Positions 33,409-41,436 of a DNA stretch of 64,000 nucleotides are shown piece after piece. Origin of the DNA: Campylobacteraceae bacterium (GTDB lineage Bacteria > Campylobacterota > Campylobacteria > Campylobacterales > Arcobacteraceae); assembly GCA_013215945.1 (NCBI GenBank), contig JABSOM010000007.1:1-64000 (forward strand), given 5' to 3'. Position 1 is the stretch's first letter. Each line of letters opens with the position of its first letter. The notes below the pieces were generated by a model. The model saw nothing but the letters and a program-made list of their open reading frames with translations, was not told the DNA's origin and ran no database searches. The position numbers were made by a program, and so were the translations under genes.

Positions 33409-34272
33409 ATGGATTTAAAAAACTTATTTAATAAAATTACTTTTGATTTAAGTAAAAAAGAACAACCAACAAAAAAAGATGCACCCTCTCACTGGATTAA
33501 ATGTCCAGAATGTAACTCTTTGATGTTTTTTAAAGAAGTAGAAGCTCAAAACAATATTTGCCCCAAATGTAATTTTCATATGAGAATTGGCGCAAAAAGA
33601 AGAATTGAGATTTTATGTGATGAAGATACTTTTGTTGAATATGACAGTTCTTTAAAACCTGTAGATCCTTTGAATTTTGTAGATAAAAAATCCTATAAAA
33701 AAAGAGTAGATGATGCTATTGCTAAAACAGGCAGAAGTTCTTCTGTAATTGCAGGGGAAGCTAAAATAAATGGTTTACCCGTACAACTGGCTATTTTTGA
33801 TTTTTCTTTTATGGGTGGTTCTTTAGGAAGTGTTGAAGGCGAAAAAATTGTACGAGCAGCTAATAGGGCAATGGAAAAGAATCAAGGTTTAATTATTGTT
33901 TCTGCTTCTGGGGGTGCTAGAATGCAAGAAAGTACTTTTGCTTTAATGCAAATGGCCAAAACATCTGCAGCGCTTAAAAAACTTGATGCTTGTAAATTAC
34001 CTTTTATTTCTGTATTAACTGATCCAACTTTTGGGGGAGTTTCTGCTTCATTTGCTTTTTTAGGTGATATCATTATGGCTGAACCAGGTGCTTTAATTGG
34101 TTTTGCAGGTGCAAGAGTTATTAAACAAACTATTGGTGAAGACTTACCAGATGGATTTCAGCGAGCTGAGTTTTTACTTAAAAAAGGTTCTATTGATATG
34201 GTTGTTAATAGAGCAGATATGAAAAAAACAATTTCTGATTTATTAAAAATGTTTTATTCAAAAGCGAGCTAA
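33409..34272 (+). CDS. accD: Acetyl-CoA carboxylase carboxyltransferase beta subunit
   Basis: 287-aa subunit of the carboxyltransferase that makes malonyl-CoA for fatty acid synthesis; accA is not in the window. The N-terminal zinc ribbon reads CPECNSLMFF ... CPKCNFHM (about residues 28-51). The crotonase-like core has MGGSLGSVEGEKIVRA, SASGGARMQESTFALMQMAKTSAA, and DPTFGGVSASFAFLGDIIMAEPGALIGFAGARVIKQT. It overlaps the next gene by one base (TAATG). Confidence 0.96.
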   Translation: MDLKNLFNKITFDLSKKEQPTKKDAPSHWIKCPECNSLMFFKEVEAQNNICPKCNFHMRIGAKRRIEILCDEDTFVEYDSSLKPVDPLNFVDKKSYKKRVDDAIAKTGRSSSVIAGEAKINGLPVQLAIFDFSFMGGSLGSVEGEKIVRAANRAMEKNQGLIIVSASGGARMQESTFALMQMAKTSAALKKLDACKLPFISVLTDPTFGGVSASFAFLGDIIMAEPGALIGFAGARVIKQTIGEDLPDGFQRAEFLLKKGSIDMVVNRADMKKTISDLLKMFYSKAS

Positions 34273-34883
34273 TGCTTAAGTCAACACTGGAAGAAGTTTT
34301 GGGATTTAATCCTAAAACTTCATCCAATGAATTATATGCTTTATGTGACTATTCAACCCTTCAAAGAAAAAATCTCACGGTAGAAGACTTTATTTCTCTA
34401 GTTAAATCAATGAATGTTAAAATAATACAATACAGAGATAAAATTTCATCTAATGATGTTCAAATTAAACATCTGAAGCAAATAAAAGAAAAACTTAATG
34501 TTCTTCTTCTTATTAATGATAAAGTCGAATTAGTACCTTTTTGTGATGGAATACATCTGGGACAAGAAGATTTAGAAAAGATTCATGAAAATAAAGCTTA
34601 TGCAATAAAAATTCTAAGAAAAAAGATTAAAAACAAGTTTTTAGGATTAAGTACTCACAATGAATACGAAATATTACAAGCAAATACTTTGGATATTGAT
34701 ATGATAGGTTTAGGTGCTTATAGAAATACTAGTACTAAAGATATCACTAATATTTTAGGAGATAAAATATCGTATTTATGTCAAATATCTAAGCACCCCG
34801 TTTGTATTATTGGAGGAGTTAAAGTAGATGATAAGATAGAATATGCAAATTTTAATGTAGTAGGAAGTGATTTATATGAGTAA
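34272..34883 (+). CDS. Thiamine phosphate synthase / TenI-like protein
   Basis: 203-aa TIM-barrel protein resembling ThiE. Matching segments are IIQYRDK (for VQLREK), LLLINDKVELV, IHLGQEDL, GLSTHN, IGLGAYRNTSTK (the pyrophosphate loop is normally GPVFxTxTK) and a final IGGV. Several signature positions are substituted, so it may be a diverged ThiE or a TenI-type aldolase-like isomerase. It is translationally coupled to accD upstream (one-base overlap) and to rlmH downstream (8-base overlap), an arrangement without obvious pathway logic. Confidence 0.7.
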   Translation: MLKSTLEEVLGFNPKTSSNELYALCDYSTLQRKNLTVEDFISLVKSMNVKIIQYRDKISSNDVQIKHLKQIKEKLNVLLLINDKVELVPFCDGIHLGQEDLEKIHENKAYAIKILRKKIKNKFLGLSTHNEYEILQANTLDIDMIGLGAYRNTSTKDITNILGDKISYLCQISKHPVCIIGGVKVDDKIEYANFNVVGSDLYE

Positions 34884-35337
34884 GATAATTATCTACCAAA
34901 TTGCCAAAAATACTAAAGATGATTTTGAACCTATTATCAAAGAGTTTATTAAAATGAGCTCTAAATATTCAAAAGTACAAATTGTAAATCTCTTTAATAA
35001 AAACATTGGAAAAGCACAAACAATTTCAGAATTAGAAGCAAAAAAATCTTACTCTGCAGTTTTTGAACCCTTTTTAGAAAGTGGATATAATATAGCATTG
35101 GATGTAAAAGGTGAACGCATTGACAGTTTTAAGTTTGCAGATACAATCAGTAAATACTCCACAATTAACTTTTTTATAGGTGGCGCTTATGGATTTGAAG
35201 ATAAATTTCTTAAGTCTTGTGATAAAAAAATATCGCTCTCAGAATTGACTATGGCACATAAAGTGGCCAATTTAGTGCTTTTAGAACAAGTTTTTAGAAG
35301 TTTATGCATAATTAATAATCATCCCTATCATAAGTAA
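34876..35337 (+). CDS. rlmH: 23S rRNA (pseudouridine1915-N3)-methyltransferase
   Basis: 153-aa SPOUT-class methyltransferase that modifies pseudouridine 1915 in helix 69 of 23S rRNA. MSKIIIYQIAK begins the fold; NIALDVKGERIDSFKFAD and TINFFIGGAYGF match the family's D-x-x-G and FxIGGxxG motifs, with SLSELTMAHKVANLVLLEQVFRSLCIINNHPYHK as the knotted C-terminus ending in HPYHK. ATG 34876 is preferred to an upstream in-frame start at 34867 because it matches the family start. Confidence 0.94.
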   Translation: MSKIIIYQIAKNTKDDFEPIIKEFIKMSSKYSKVQIVNLFNKNIGKAQTISELEAKKSYSAVFEPFLESGYNIALDVKGERIDSFKFADTISKYSTINFFIGGAYGFEDKFLKSCDKKISLSELTMAHKVANLVLLEQVFRSLCIINNHPYHK

Positions 35338-35386
35338 TTTAGTTTAATTTGTGTATAATATGCAAATTTTAAAATCGGGGTATAAT

Positions 35387-35746
35387 TTGGCTAATAAAAA
35401 ACATATCGAAGAGTTGAGAATTACTCTGTTAGAAAGACAAGATTTAATTAGAAGAAATATAGACGAGAGTAGAGAAAGTATTAATGGTTTAAAAAACTCA
35501 GAATGTAATGATGAGTTTGATTATGCTGAAGTGTCAAGTGATTCATTTAAAGAAGGTATTATTGCTAATGCTCAAATAAAAGAGTTGCATGAAATTGAAT
35601 CAGCAATTAAAAGAATTGCAAAAGGTACTTATGGTGTTTGTGACATGTGTGATGAAGTTATTGCACTTGGTCGTTTACGTGCAAAACCTTTTGCAAAATT
35701 TTGTACACCTTGTAGAGAAATTTATGAGGAAGAAAAACAAAAATAA
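35387..35746 (+). CDS. dksA: DksA/TraR-type zinc-finger regulator
   Basis: About 119 aa. A coiled-coil N-terminal part (HIEELRITLLERQDLIRRNIDESRESI, then acidic NDEFDYAEVSSD) precedes a C4 zinc finger CDMCDEVIALGRLRAKPFAKFCTPC near the end. DksA binds in the RNA polymerase secondary channel and, with ppGpp, changes promoter output. The start is uncertain: TTG 35387 has GGGG upstream and yields MANKKHIEELR, while GTG 35351 and ATG 35360 flank a TATAAT (35354-35359), suggesting those bases are promoter. It sits between rlmH and a membrane protein, the order I recall from other Campylobacterota. Confidence 0.85.
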   Translation: MANKKHIEELRITLLERQDLIRRNIDESRESINGLKNSECNDEFDYAEVSSDSFKEGIIANAQIKELHEIESAIKRIAKGTYGVCDMCDEVIALGRLRAKPFAKFCTPCREIYEEEKQK

Positions 35747-35757
35747 AGGATTAAATT

Positions 35758-36771
35758 ATGGGACTAAAGAAGTATATAATTTCTTCAATATTGTTAATTG
35801 TTATTATAGGCGGCTATGTATTTAGTTTAGATGCTAATGAATATACAATTAAAATACTTGACTATGAATTGACTTTATTAATTGCCGTTTGGGCTATAGT
35901 ACCTACTAGCATTTTGTTAGTATTTACTATTTTACATATTTTATTTTATGGTTTTAGAAACTTTTTAGAAACAAGAGCCATTGAAAAAGATGAAGAGAAT
36001 ATAATCAATTTAATAAAAGATTTTCTTTTAGAGAATAAATCAAAACAAAAATTTAAAACAAAAGTCTTTAGTGATTTGTCAAGTGTTTTAATGCAAATGA
36101 ATTTGTCCTCTGTAAAAGATTTTAAGTCTGAGAATGAAGAATTAAATACAATTGTTTCTGTAATTAATAAAATTAATGAAGGTGAATATATTTCAATAAA
36201 AAACATGAAATTTAACCCTCATGGAAATGTTCATAAAAAAAACATATTAAATAAAATCAATGCAGATATTGATTTTGCGCTGGAAGTTGTAAAAAAAACA
36301 AATACGTATTCAAAAGAAGAAATAAAATGTGCTTTTACTAGAATCTTAGAAGAAAAATCTATGACAACTATTAAAAAAATAACACCTGCAATGGATTTAG
36401 ATAAAGACATGGTTTTAGCATTATTTCAAAAAGACAAAGAAGAAGCAGACTTTTCTATAGGTTTAGAAGAAATTAAAAGATATGCGAAAAAATCTAATTT
36501 TACAAAAAATGATTATATTGATTTGGTAAAACTGTATAAAGATACTTTTACTCCAGATGAAATTATCAAAATGAGTGAAGAATTATCTAATGATGAAGAT
36601 TTGGCGCTGGATGCTTACCTTTATATCTTATTAGAATTTGAAATGTTAGATGAAGTACGTGAGTTGTTAAATGCCTGTGCAGACGATGAATATACTGCTT
36701 TTAAAGCTTTAATTGATTTAAAAGACAATGGTAAACACTATAGTCTAGATACTATTAATTATAAAAATTAA
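35758..36771 (+). CDS. Membrane-anchored protein of unknown function
   Basis: 337 aa, family not recognised. Two membrane helices lie at the N-terminus (KYIISSILLIVIIGGYVFSL, about residues 4-24; TLLIAVWAIVPTSILLVFTILHILFYG, about 39-65). The remaining 270 residues are a cytoplasmic, charged, mainly helical domain with no catalytic motif seen. Its last part (DLALDAYLYILLEFEMLDEVRELLNACADDEYTAFKALIDLKDNGKHYS) reads like a helical repeat. It is packed between dksA (11 bases) and dusB (no gap). Confidence 0.75.
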   Translation: MGLKKYIISSILLIVIIGGYVFSLDANEYTIKILDYELTLLIAVWAIVPTSILLVFTILHILFYGFRNFLETRAIEKDEENIINLIKDFLLENKSKQKFKTKVFSDLSSVLMQMNLSSVKDFKSENEELNTIVSVINKINEGEYISIKNMKFNPHGNVHKKNILNKINADIDFALEVVKKTNTYSKEEIKCAFTRILEEKSMTTIKKITPAMDLDKDMVLALFQKDKEEADFSIGLEEIKRYAKKSNFTKNDYIDLVKLYKDTFTPDEIIKMSEELSNDEDLALDAYLYILLEFEMLDEVRELLNACADDEYTAFKALIDLKDNGKHYSLDTINYKN

Positions 36772-37716
36772 ATGAAGAAACTAGACTTTTCAAAACCTTT
36801 AGTGGTCTTAGCACCACTAGCAGGTTATACAGACTTACCTTTTAGACGGGTTGTAAAAAAATTTGGTGTTGACTTAACAATATCAGAAATGATCTCTTCT
36901 AATGCTTTGGTTTACAAATCCGAGCGAACACTAAAAATGATAGAAAAATCTCCCAGTGAAGATCCTTATTTTGTACAAATTGCAGGTAATAATGCTGATT
37001 TAGTACGTGAAGCAGTTGAAATTCTTAATGATGTAGAAGGTATTGATGGTATTGATTTAAACTGTGGCTGTCCAGCTCCTAAAGTATTTAATCACGGTTC
37101 TGGTTCAAACCTTTTAGGAGATTTGAAAAAACTGGAAGAAATATTGATGACGGTAAAAAAATACAGCAATAAACAATACACTTCTGCAAAAGTTAGAATT
37201 GGTGTGGATGAAAAAATTCCTATTGATATTGGTAAAGCGGTGGAAGCCTGTGGTGCAGATTTTGTTTCTGTTCATGGACGAACTCGAGCAGGAAAATACA
37301 AAGCGCCTGTAGATTATGATGCAATTAAAGCTATGGTTGATAATATTTCTATTCCTGTTATTGCTAATGGAGATATAAAAGATTATGCAAAAGCAAAAGA
37401 AGTACTTGCCTACACTGGTGCTGCTGGGGTTATGATTGGACGTGGAGCTATTGGTAAACCATGGATTTTTCATCAACTAAAAAATGATCAAGAAGATATA
37501 TCTGATGAGTTAAAACGGGAAATTATTTTAGAACATTTTGATTCGGTAATTGATTATCACGGTTTACATGGTGCTATTATGTTTAGAAAATTATTGCATT
37601 CTTATTCTAAAGGTTACAATGGGGCTGCTGAATTTAGAGATATGATTAATAAAATCAGTGATAAAGATATTATGAGAGATATTATTTCGACATTTTTCTC
37701 TACAGAAAAATTTTAA
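36772..37716 (+). CDS. dusB: tRNA-dihydrouridine synthase
   Basis: 314-aa FMN-dependent enzyme reducing uridines in the tRNA D-loop. FMN barrel and signature: LAPLAGYTDLPFRRVVKKFG (about residues 12-31), DLNCGCPAPKVFNHGSGSNLL (about 97-117) containing the catalytic Cys, VSVHGRTRAGKYKAPVDY, VIANGDIKD and GVMIGRGAIGKPWIFHQ. It begins immediately at the stop of the preceding gene. The DusB subgroup assignment is by general similarity; it could be annotated simply as Dus. Confidence 0.93.
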   Translation: MKKLDFSKPLVVLAPLAGYTDLPFRRVVKKFGVDLTISEMISSNALVYKSERTLKMIEKSPSEDPYFVQIAGNNADLVREAVEILNDVEGIDGIDLNCGCPAPKVFNHGSGSNLLGDLKKLEEILMTVKKYSNKQYTSAKVRIGVDEKIPIDIGKAVEACGADFVSVHGRTRAGKYKAPVDYDAIKAMVDNISIPVIANGDIKDYAKAKEVLAYTGAAGVMIGRGAIGKPWIFHQLKNDQEDISDELKREIILEHFDSVIDYHGLHGAIMFRKLLHSYSKGYNGAAEFRDMINKISDKDIMRDIISTFFSTEKF

Positions 37717-37724
37717 GGTTAAAA

Positions 37725-38534
37725 ATGAAAGAATTTTATTATGAGTTAAAAATCGAAGCAGATACTTCTTTAGATTTGTTTATTGATTTAGTAGACGCAT
37801 TACTTCCAAATGCTATAGAAGAGGGTGATAACTTTTTTATAATAAGAAGTGAAGATGAACTAAGTACTATTGAATATGGCGTAAAAGAATTTGCAAAAGC
37901 TATGAATTTAGACTGTAGTACATTATGTGAAAAAAAGAAAAATGAGGATTGGATAAAAAAATACCAAGAATCCGTAAAAGCGATAGAAGTATCTAAATTT
38001 TACATACGTCCTTCTTGGGTAGAGAAAAAAGAGGATTTAATTAATATTATTATTGATCCTGCTTTATCTTTTGGCTCAGGGCACCATGAAACAACCAATG
38101 CGTGTTTAGAAGCAATTTCTAAATATGTTAAAAAAGATAACGAAGTTCTTGATGTGGGTTGTGGTTCTGGAATTCTTAGTATTGCAGCAGCTAAACTTGA
38201 AGCAAAGGTTGATATTTGTGATACAGATGAAAATTGTATTAAAGACAGTGAAGTTAACTTTTCATTAAACAAAACAAAGTACAATAAGGCCTGGGTTGGA
38301 AGCTCAACTTTTTCTTCGAAAAAATATGACGTAGTTATAGCTAATATAGTTGCTGATGTTTTAATTATGATTTCAAAAGATTTAAAAAATTGTTTAAAAT
38401 CAAAGGGAACTCTTGTATTATCGGGTATACTTGATAAACATTTAACAAGAGTGCTTAAAAAATTCGAAGACTTAGAAATAGAAGAAACTATTCATAAAAA
38501 TGAATGGTGTACCGTTGTTCTCAAAGGAGTTTAA
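37725..38534 (+). CDS. prmA: Ribosomal protein L11 methyltransferase
   Basis: 269-aa SAM-dependent enzyme that trimethylates ribosomal protein L11. An N-terminal substrate-binding domain (about residues 1-80) precedes the methyltransferase core: SFGSGHHETTNACLEAI (about 111-127), LDVGCGSGILSIAAAKL (about 140-156) and VIANIVADVLIMI, where the NPP/NI-type catalytic loop lies. KKYQESVKAIEVSKFYIRPSW is typical of PrmA. It directly abuts ftsH (TAA then TTG). Confidence 0.93.
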   Translation: MKEFYYELKIEADTSLDLFIDLVDALLPNAIEEGDNFFIIRSEDELSTIEYGVKEFAKAMNLDCSTLCEKKKNEDWIKKYQESVKAIEVSKFYIRPSWVEKKEDLINIIIDPALSFGSGHHETTNACLEAISKYVKKDNEVLDVGCGSGILSIAAAKLEAKVDICDTDENCIKDSEVNFSLNKTKYNKAWVGSSTFSSKKYDVVIANIVADVLIMISKDLKNCLKSKGTLVLSGILDKHLTRVLKKFEDLEIEETIHKNEWCTVVLKGV

Positions 38535-40607
38535 TTGAACAATAATAATAATCAAGACAATAACAATAAAAACAATAAAAATGGAAACTTTTTTAATAAT
38601 AATCCTTTATTAATTTTCGTAATTTTCTCAATCGTTACTATAATGGCATTTAAAACTATGTTTCCAGAAAACCAAAATGGAATGAATAACACAGGAATTC
38701 AAGCCTTTGGTTCTACTAACAATAATAAAAATAAAACTATTGCGTATTCAGAACTTAAAAAATTAATGGCAAGTTCTCAAATTGACTATGTTGGAATTGG
38801 AAAAGTATATATTAAAGCAATTTCAAAAGGTTCTAATGGACAAATTACAACCTATACTGCAAGAAGAGTAATTCCTGATGAAACATTGATTAAAGCCTTA
38901 GAAGATAAAGGCATTAACTATGGTGGCATTAATGAAGAAAATCTTTTAGCTGATATTTTATTTGGTTGGATTTTACCAATATTTATCTTTTTTGCAATTT
39001 GGATGTTCTTGGCTAAACGAATGTCTAAATCTATGGGTGGAGGAGGCGGTGGTCTTCTTGGAATTGGTTCTTCTAAAAAAATGATTGATTCTGAAAAACC
39101 AAATGTAAAATTTGATGACATGGCTGGAAATAAAGAAGCAAAAGAAGAAGTTGCTGAAATAGTTGAGTTCTTAAGAAATCCAGACAGATACGTTAAATTA
39201 GGAGCACAAATTCCTAAAGGTATACTACTTGTGGGACCTCCAGGTACTGGTAAAACTTTATTAGCAAAAGCAGTTGCAGGGGAAGCAGAAGTACAGTTTT
39301 TATCTGTAACTGGTTCTTCTTTTATTGAAATGTTTGTAGGGGTTGGAGCTTCAAGAGTAAGAGATTTATTTGAACAAGCTAAAAAAGTAGCTCCCGCTAT
39401 TATTTTTATTGATGAAATTGATGCTATTGGTAAATCAAGATCTTCAGGTGGACCAATGGGTGGAAATGATGAAAGAGAACAAACCTTAAATCAGCTTTTA
39501 GCCGAAATGGATGGTTTCTCTTCCGCTGGTGCTCCTGTTATCGTATTAGCTGCAACAAATAGACCGGAAGTTCTAGATGCTGCACTATTGAGACCAGGTA
39601 GATTTGATCGACAAGTTTTGGTTGATAAACCAGATTTAGAAGGTCGTATTGAAATTTTAAAAGTACATATTAAAGATGTTAAATTAGCAAAAGATGTTGA
39701 TTTAAGAGAAGTTGCTGTTATGACTGCTGGTTTAGCAGGTGCAGATTTAGCAAATATTATTAATGAAGCAGCTCTTTTAGCAGGACGTGCTAATAAAGAT
39801 CAAGTTGAAAATGAAGATTTTAAAGAATCAGTTGAAAGACAAATCGCTGGTTTAGAGAAAAAATCTAAGCGAATTTCTCCTAAAGAAAGACGTATAGTTG
39901 CTTATCATGAATCAGGACATGCGCTTTTAGCTGAAATTACAAAAGGTGCTAAAAAAGTAAATAAAGTATCTATTGTTCCAAGAGGACTTGCTGCTTTAGG
40001 ATATACATTAAATACACCAGAAGAAAACAAGTACTTAATGCAAAAACATGAGTTAATAGCAGAAGTAGATGTTTTATTAGGTGGACGTGCTGCTGAAGAA
40101 GTATTTATTGGAGAAATTTCAACTGGGGCTGGAAATGATTTAGAGAGAGCAACAGATATTATTAAATCTATGGCTTGTGTTTATGGAATGAGTGATATTG
40201 CTGGATTAATGGTATTAGAGAAACGTTCAAATTCTTTTATAGGTGGACAATCGCATAAAGATTATTCAGACAATATGGCAATGGAGCTTGACAACTATAT
40301 TAAAGATACATTGAATGAGCGATATAAATCTGTATTAAACACTTTAAACGATCATAAAGAAGCTATTGAACAAATGACAGCTGAACTTTTAGAAACTGAA
40401 GTAATATCAGGTTTAAGAGTAAGAGAAGTTATTAAAGAAAATGGTGGAGTTGTTTTTGAAGCAGAAGATTTGCACAGTGAGTCATTAAAAAAAGATGATG
40501 AAACTAAGACAAGTGAAAACAATGTAAAAAAAGATGAAAAAAAAGAAGATAGTACTGAAACATCAGATGCTAAAAATAAAACAGAAGAAGAAAATAAAAA
40601 AGACTAA
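38535..40607 (+). CDS. ftsH: ATP-dependent zinc metalloprotease FtsH
   Basis: 690-aa membrane-anchored AAA+ protease degrading misfolded and regulatory proteins. It starts at TTG 38535 with an unusual asparagine-rich N-terminal tail (about the first 20 residues are mostly Asn/Lys). TM1 (NNPLLIFVIFSIVTIMAF) and TM2 (about residues 140-160) enclose a periplasmic domain. The AAA module has GPPGTGKT (about 232-239), IIFIDEIDAIG and the SRH TNRPEVLDAALLRPGRFDR; the protease site is YHESGHALL (about 456-464) with Asp in GAGNDLERAT. The C-terminal 45 residues are Lys/Glu/Asp-rich and probably disordered. Confidence 0.96.
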   Translation: MNNNNNQDNNNKNNKNGNFFNNNPLLIFVIFSIVTIMAFKTMFPENQNGMNNTGIQAFGSTNNNKNKTIAYSELKKLMASSQIDYVGIGKVYIKAISKGSNGQITTYTARRVIPDETLIKALEDKGINYGGINEENLLADILFGWILPIFIFFAIWMFLAKRMSKSMGGGGGGLLGIGSSKKMIDSEKPNVKFDDMAGNKEAKEEVAEIVEFLRNPDRYVKLGAQIPKGILLVGPPGTGKTLLAKAVAGEAEVQFLSVTGSSFIEMFVGVGASRVRDLFEQAKKVAPAIIFIDEIDAIGKSRSSGGPMGGNDEREQTLNQLLAEMDGFSSAGAPVIVLAATNRPEVLDAALLRPGRFDRQVLVDKPDLEGRIEILKVHIKDVKLAKDVDLREVAVMTAGLAGADLANIINEAALLAGRANKDQVENEDFKESVERQIAGLEKKSKRISPKERRIVAYHESGHALLAEITKGAKKVNKVSIVPRGLAALGYTLNTPEENKYLMQKHELIAEVDVLLGGRAAEEVFIGEISTGAGNDLERATDIIKSMACVYGMSDIAGLMVLEKRSNSFIGGQSHKDYSDNMAMELDNYIKDTLNERYKSVLNTLNDHKEAIEQMTAELLETEVISGLRVREVIKENGGVVFEAEDLHSESLKKDDETKTSENNVKKDEKKEDSTETSDAKNKTEEENKKD

Positions 40608-40616
40608 AGGTTAAAA

Positions 40617-41201
40617 ATGTTAGAAAACTTTATATTAAAAGAAGGCTATAAAAAGATACTCTATACTTTTCTTATATCTGTGTTCTTTGATATTTTCATA
40701 TCGAGTTTTTTGGCAAATTTAGGCTATGTTTTATGCCTCGTTTTACTTTTTATTTTTAGAAACCAAAATAAGTATTTTGGTCCTAAAAAGAATACTTTAG
40801 CTATATGCGATGGTACAATTTCTGCAATTGATATAAAAGGTAAAAAAAGTATTTTACACATTGATGTAAGTATATTTAATAAACACATCTTACGAGCTCC
40901 CCAAGATGGGAAGATTTCACTTATTTCAAAAAAACATGGTTTAAATTTGAATACTGATTCCTATATCTCAAAAAAGTTAAATAATAGCATTACTTTTATG
41001 TTTAATGATTTAAAAATCACCCTAATAGAGGGCTGTTTAAATATGCATACATCTTTAAGCAAAAAAGATGAAGAGTTCTCTCAAAACCAAAAAATTGGTG
41101 TTTTTACTTCGGGTAAGATTATCATTGAAATGAATTCTTTACTTAACAAGAAAATCACTTTGGGACAAAAATTAGTAGCAGGTGAAAGTATTTTAATATA
41201 A
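40617..41201 (+). CDS. Phosphatidylserine decarboxylase-related membrane protein
   Basis: 194 aa resembling the archaetidylserine/phosphatidylserine decarboxylase family in short form. An N-terminal membrane segment (FLISVFFDIFISSFLANLGYVLCLVLLFIF, about residues 14-43) is followed by family-like CDGTISAID, SIFNKHILRAPQDGKIS and a C-terminal LGQKLVAGESILI. The Gly-Ser autocleavage site that creates the pyruvoyl cofactor is not evident: the expected place reads IGVFTSGKIII. It may be inactive or need a different processing site. It lies behind ftsH; in relatives I recall pssA following, but here leuA comes next. Confidence 0.65.
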   Translation: MLENFILKEGYKKILYTFLISVFFDIFISSFLANLGYVLCLVLLFIFRNQNKYFGPKKNTLAICDGTISAIDIKGKKSILHIDVSIFNKHILRAPQDGKISLISKKHGLNLNTDSYISKKLNNSITFMFNDLKITLIEGCLNMHTSLSKKDEEFSQNQKIGVFTSGKIIIEMNSLLNKKITLGQKLVAGESILI

Positions 41202-41214
41202 AGCCTAATAAAGC

Positions 41215-41243
41215 TTGACAAATAAAATAAAATTGCTTATAAT
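41215..41243 (+). promoter_or_regulatory. Consensus sigma-70 promoter upstream of the leuA leader
   Basis: TTGACA (41215-41220), 17 bases, TATAAT (41238-41243): both hexamers match consensus exactly with ideal spacing. Transcription would start near 41250, just upstream of the leader ORF. Confidence 0.9.
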
Positions 41244-41270
41244 TATTCCACACAAATACAGGAGAGTAAA

Positions 41271-41348
41271 ATGAAAATATTCGATTTTTTTAATAATCAA
41301 TTCATAAAAAGTGTAAACACTCTCAATCTCTCAACAATTACCCTCTAA
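41271..41348 (+). CDS. Putative leucine leader peptide upstream of leuA
   Basis: A 25-codon ORF beginning ATG AAA ATA TTC, with CAGGAGAG eight bases upstream and a consensus promoter just before that. Its last eleven residues are VNTLNLSTITL, and all three leucines are CTC, a codon otherwise scarce in this AT-rich genome (TTA dominates). leuA, the committed step of leucine synthesis, starts 88 bases after the stop. That layout is typical of amino-acid leader peptides whose translation senses charged tRNA. A GC-rich attenuator hairpin is not visible afterwards; GAGAG of the leader ribosome site could pair with the CTCTC runs. Regulation by leucine is inferred. Confidence 0.6.
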   Translation: MKIFDFFNNQFIKSVNTLNLSTITL

Positions 41349-41436
41349 AACACAAATAAATATTCAAAAAATAATGACATCGTTTTCTTTTTATTTTAAA
41401 AAGATATAATAATACCATAGTATAAAAGGTTAGAAC
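41349..41436 (+). promoter_or_regulatory. leuA 5' region after the leader ORF
   Basis: This stretch has only a weak A/T hairpin, CTTTTTA-TTT-TAAAAAG, and TATAAT at about 41406, then AAAGGTTAGAAC before the leuA ATG. No classical terminator or antiterminator pair is seen, so control by the leader ORF, if real, may use Rho or translation coupling. Confidence 0.3.

Noticed and set aside
34272-34883. Firm assignment as the cell's ThiE
   Set aside because: Several signature positions are substituted and no other thi gene is nearby; left as ThiE/TenI-like.
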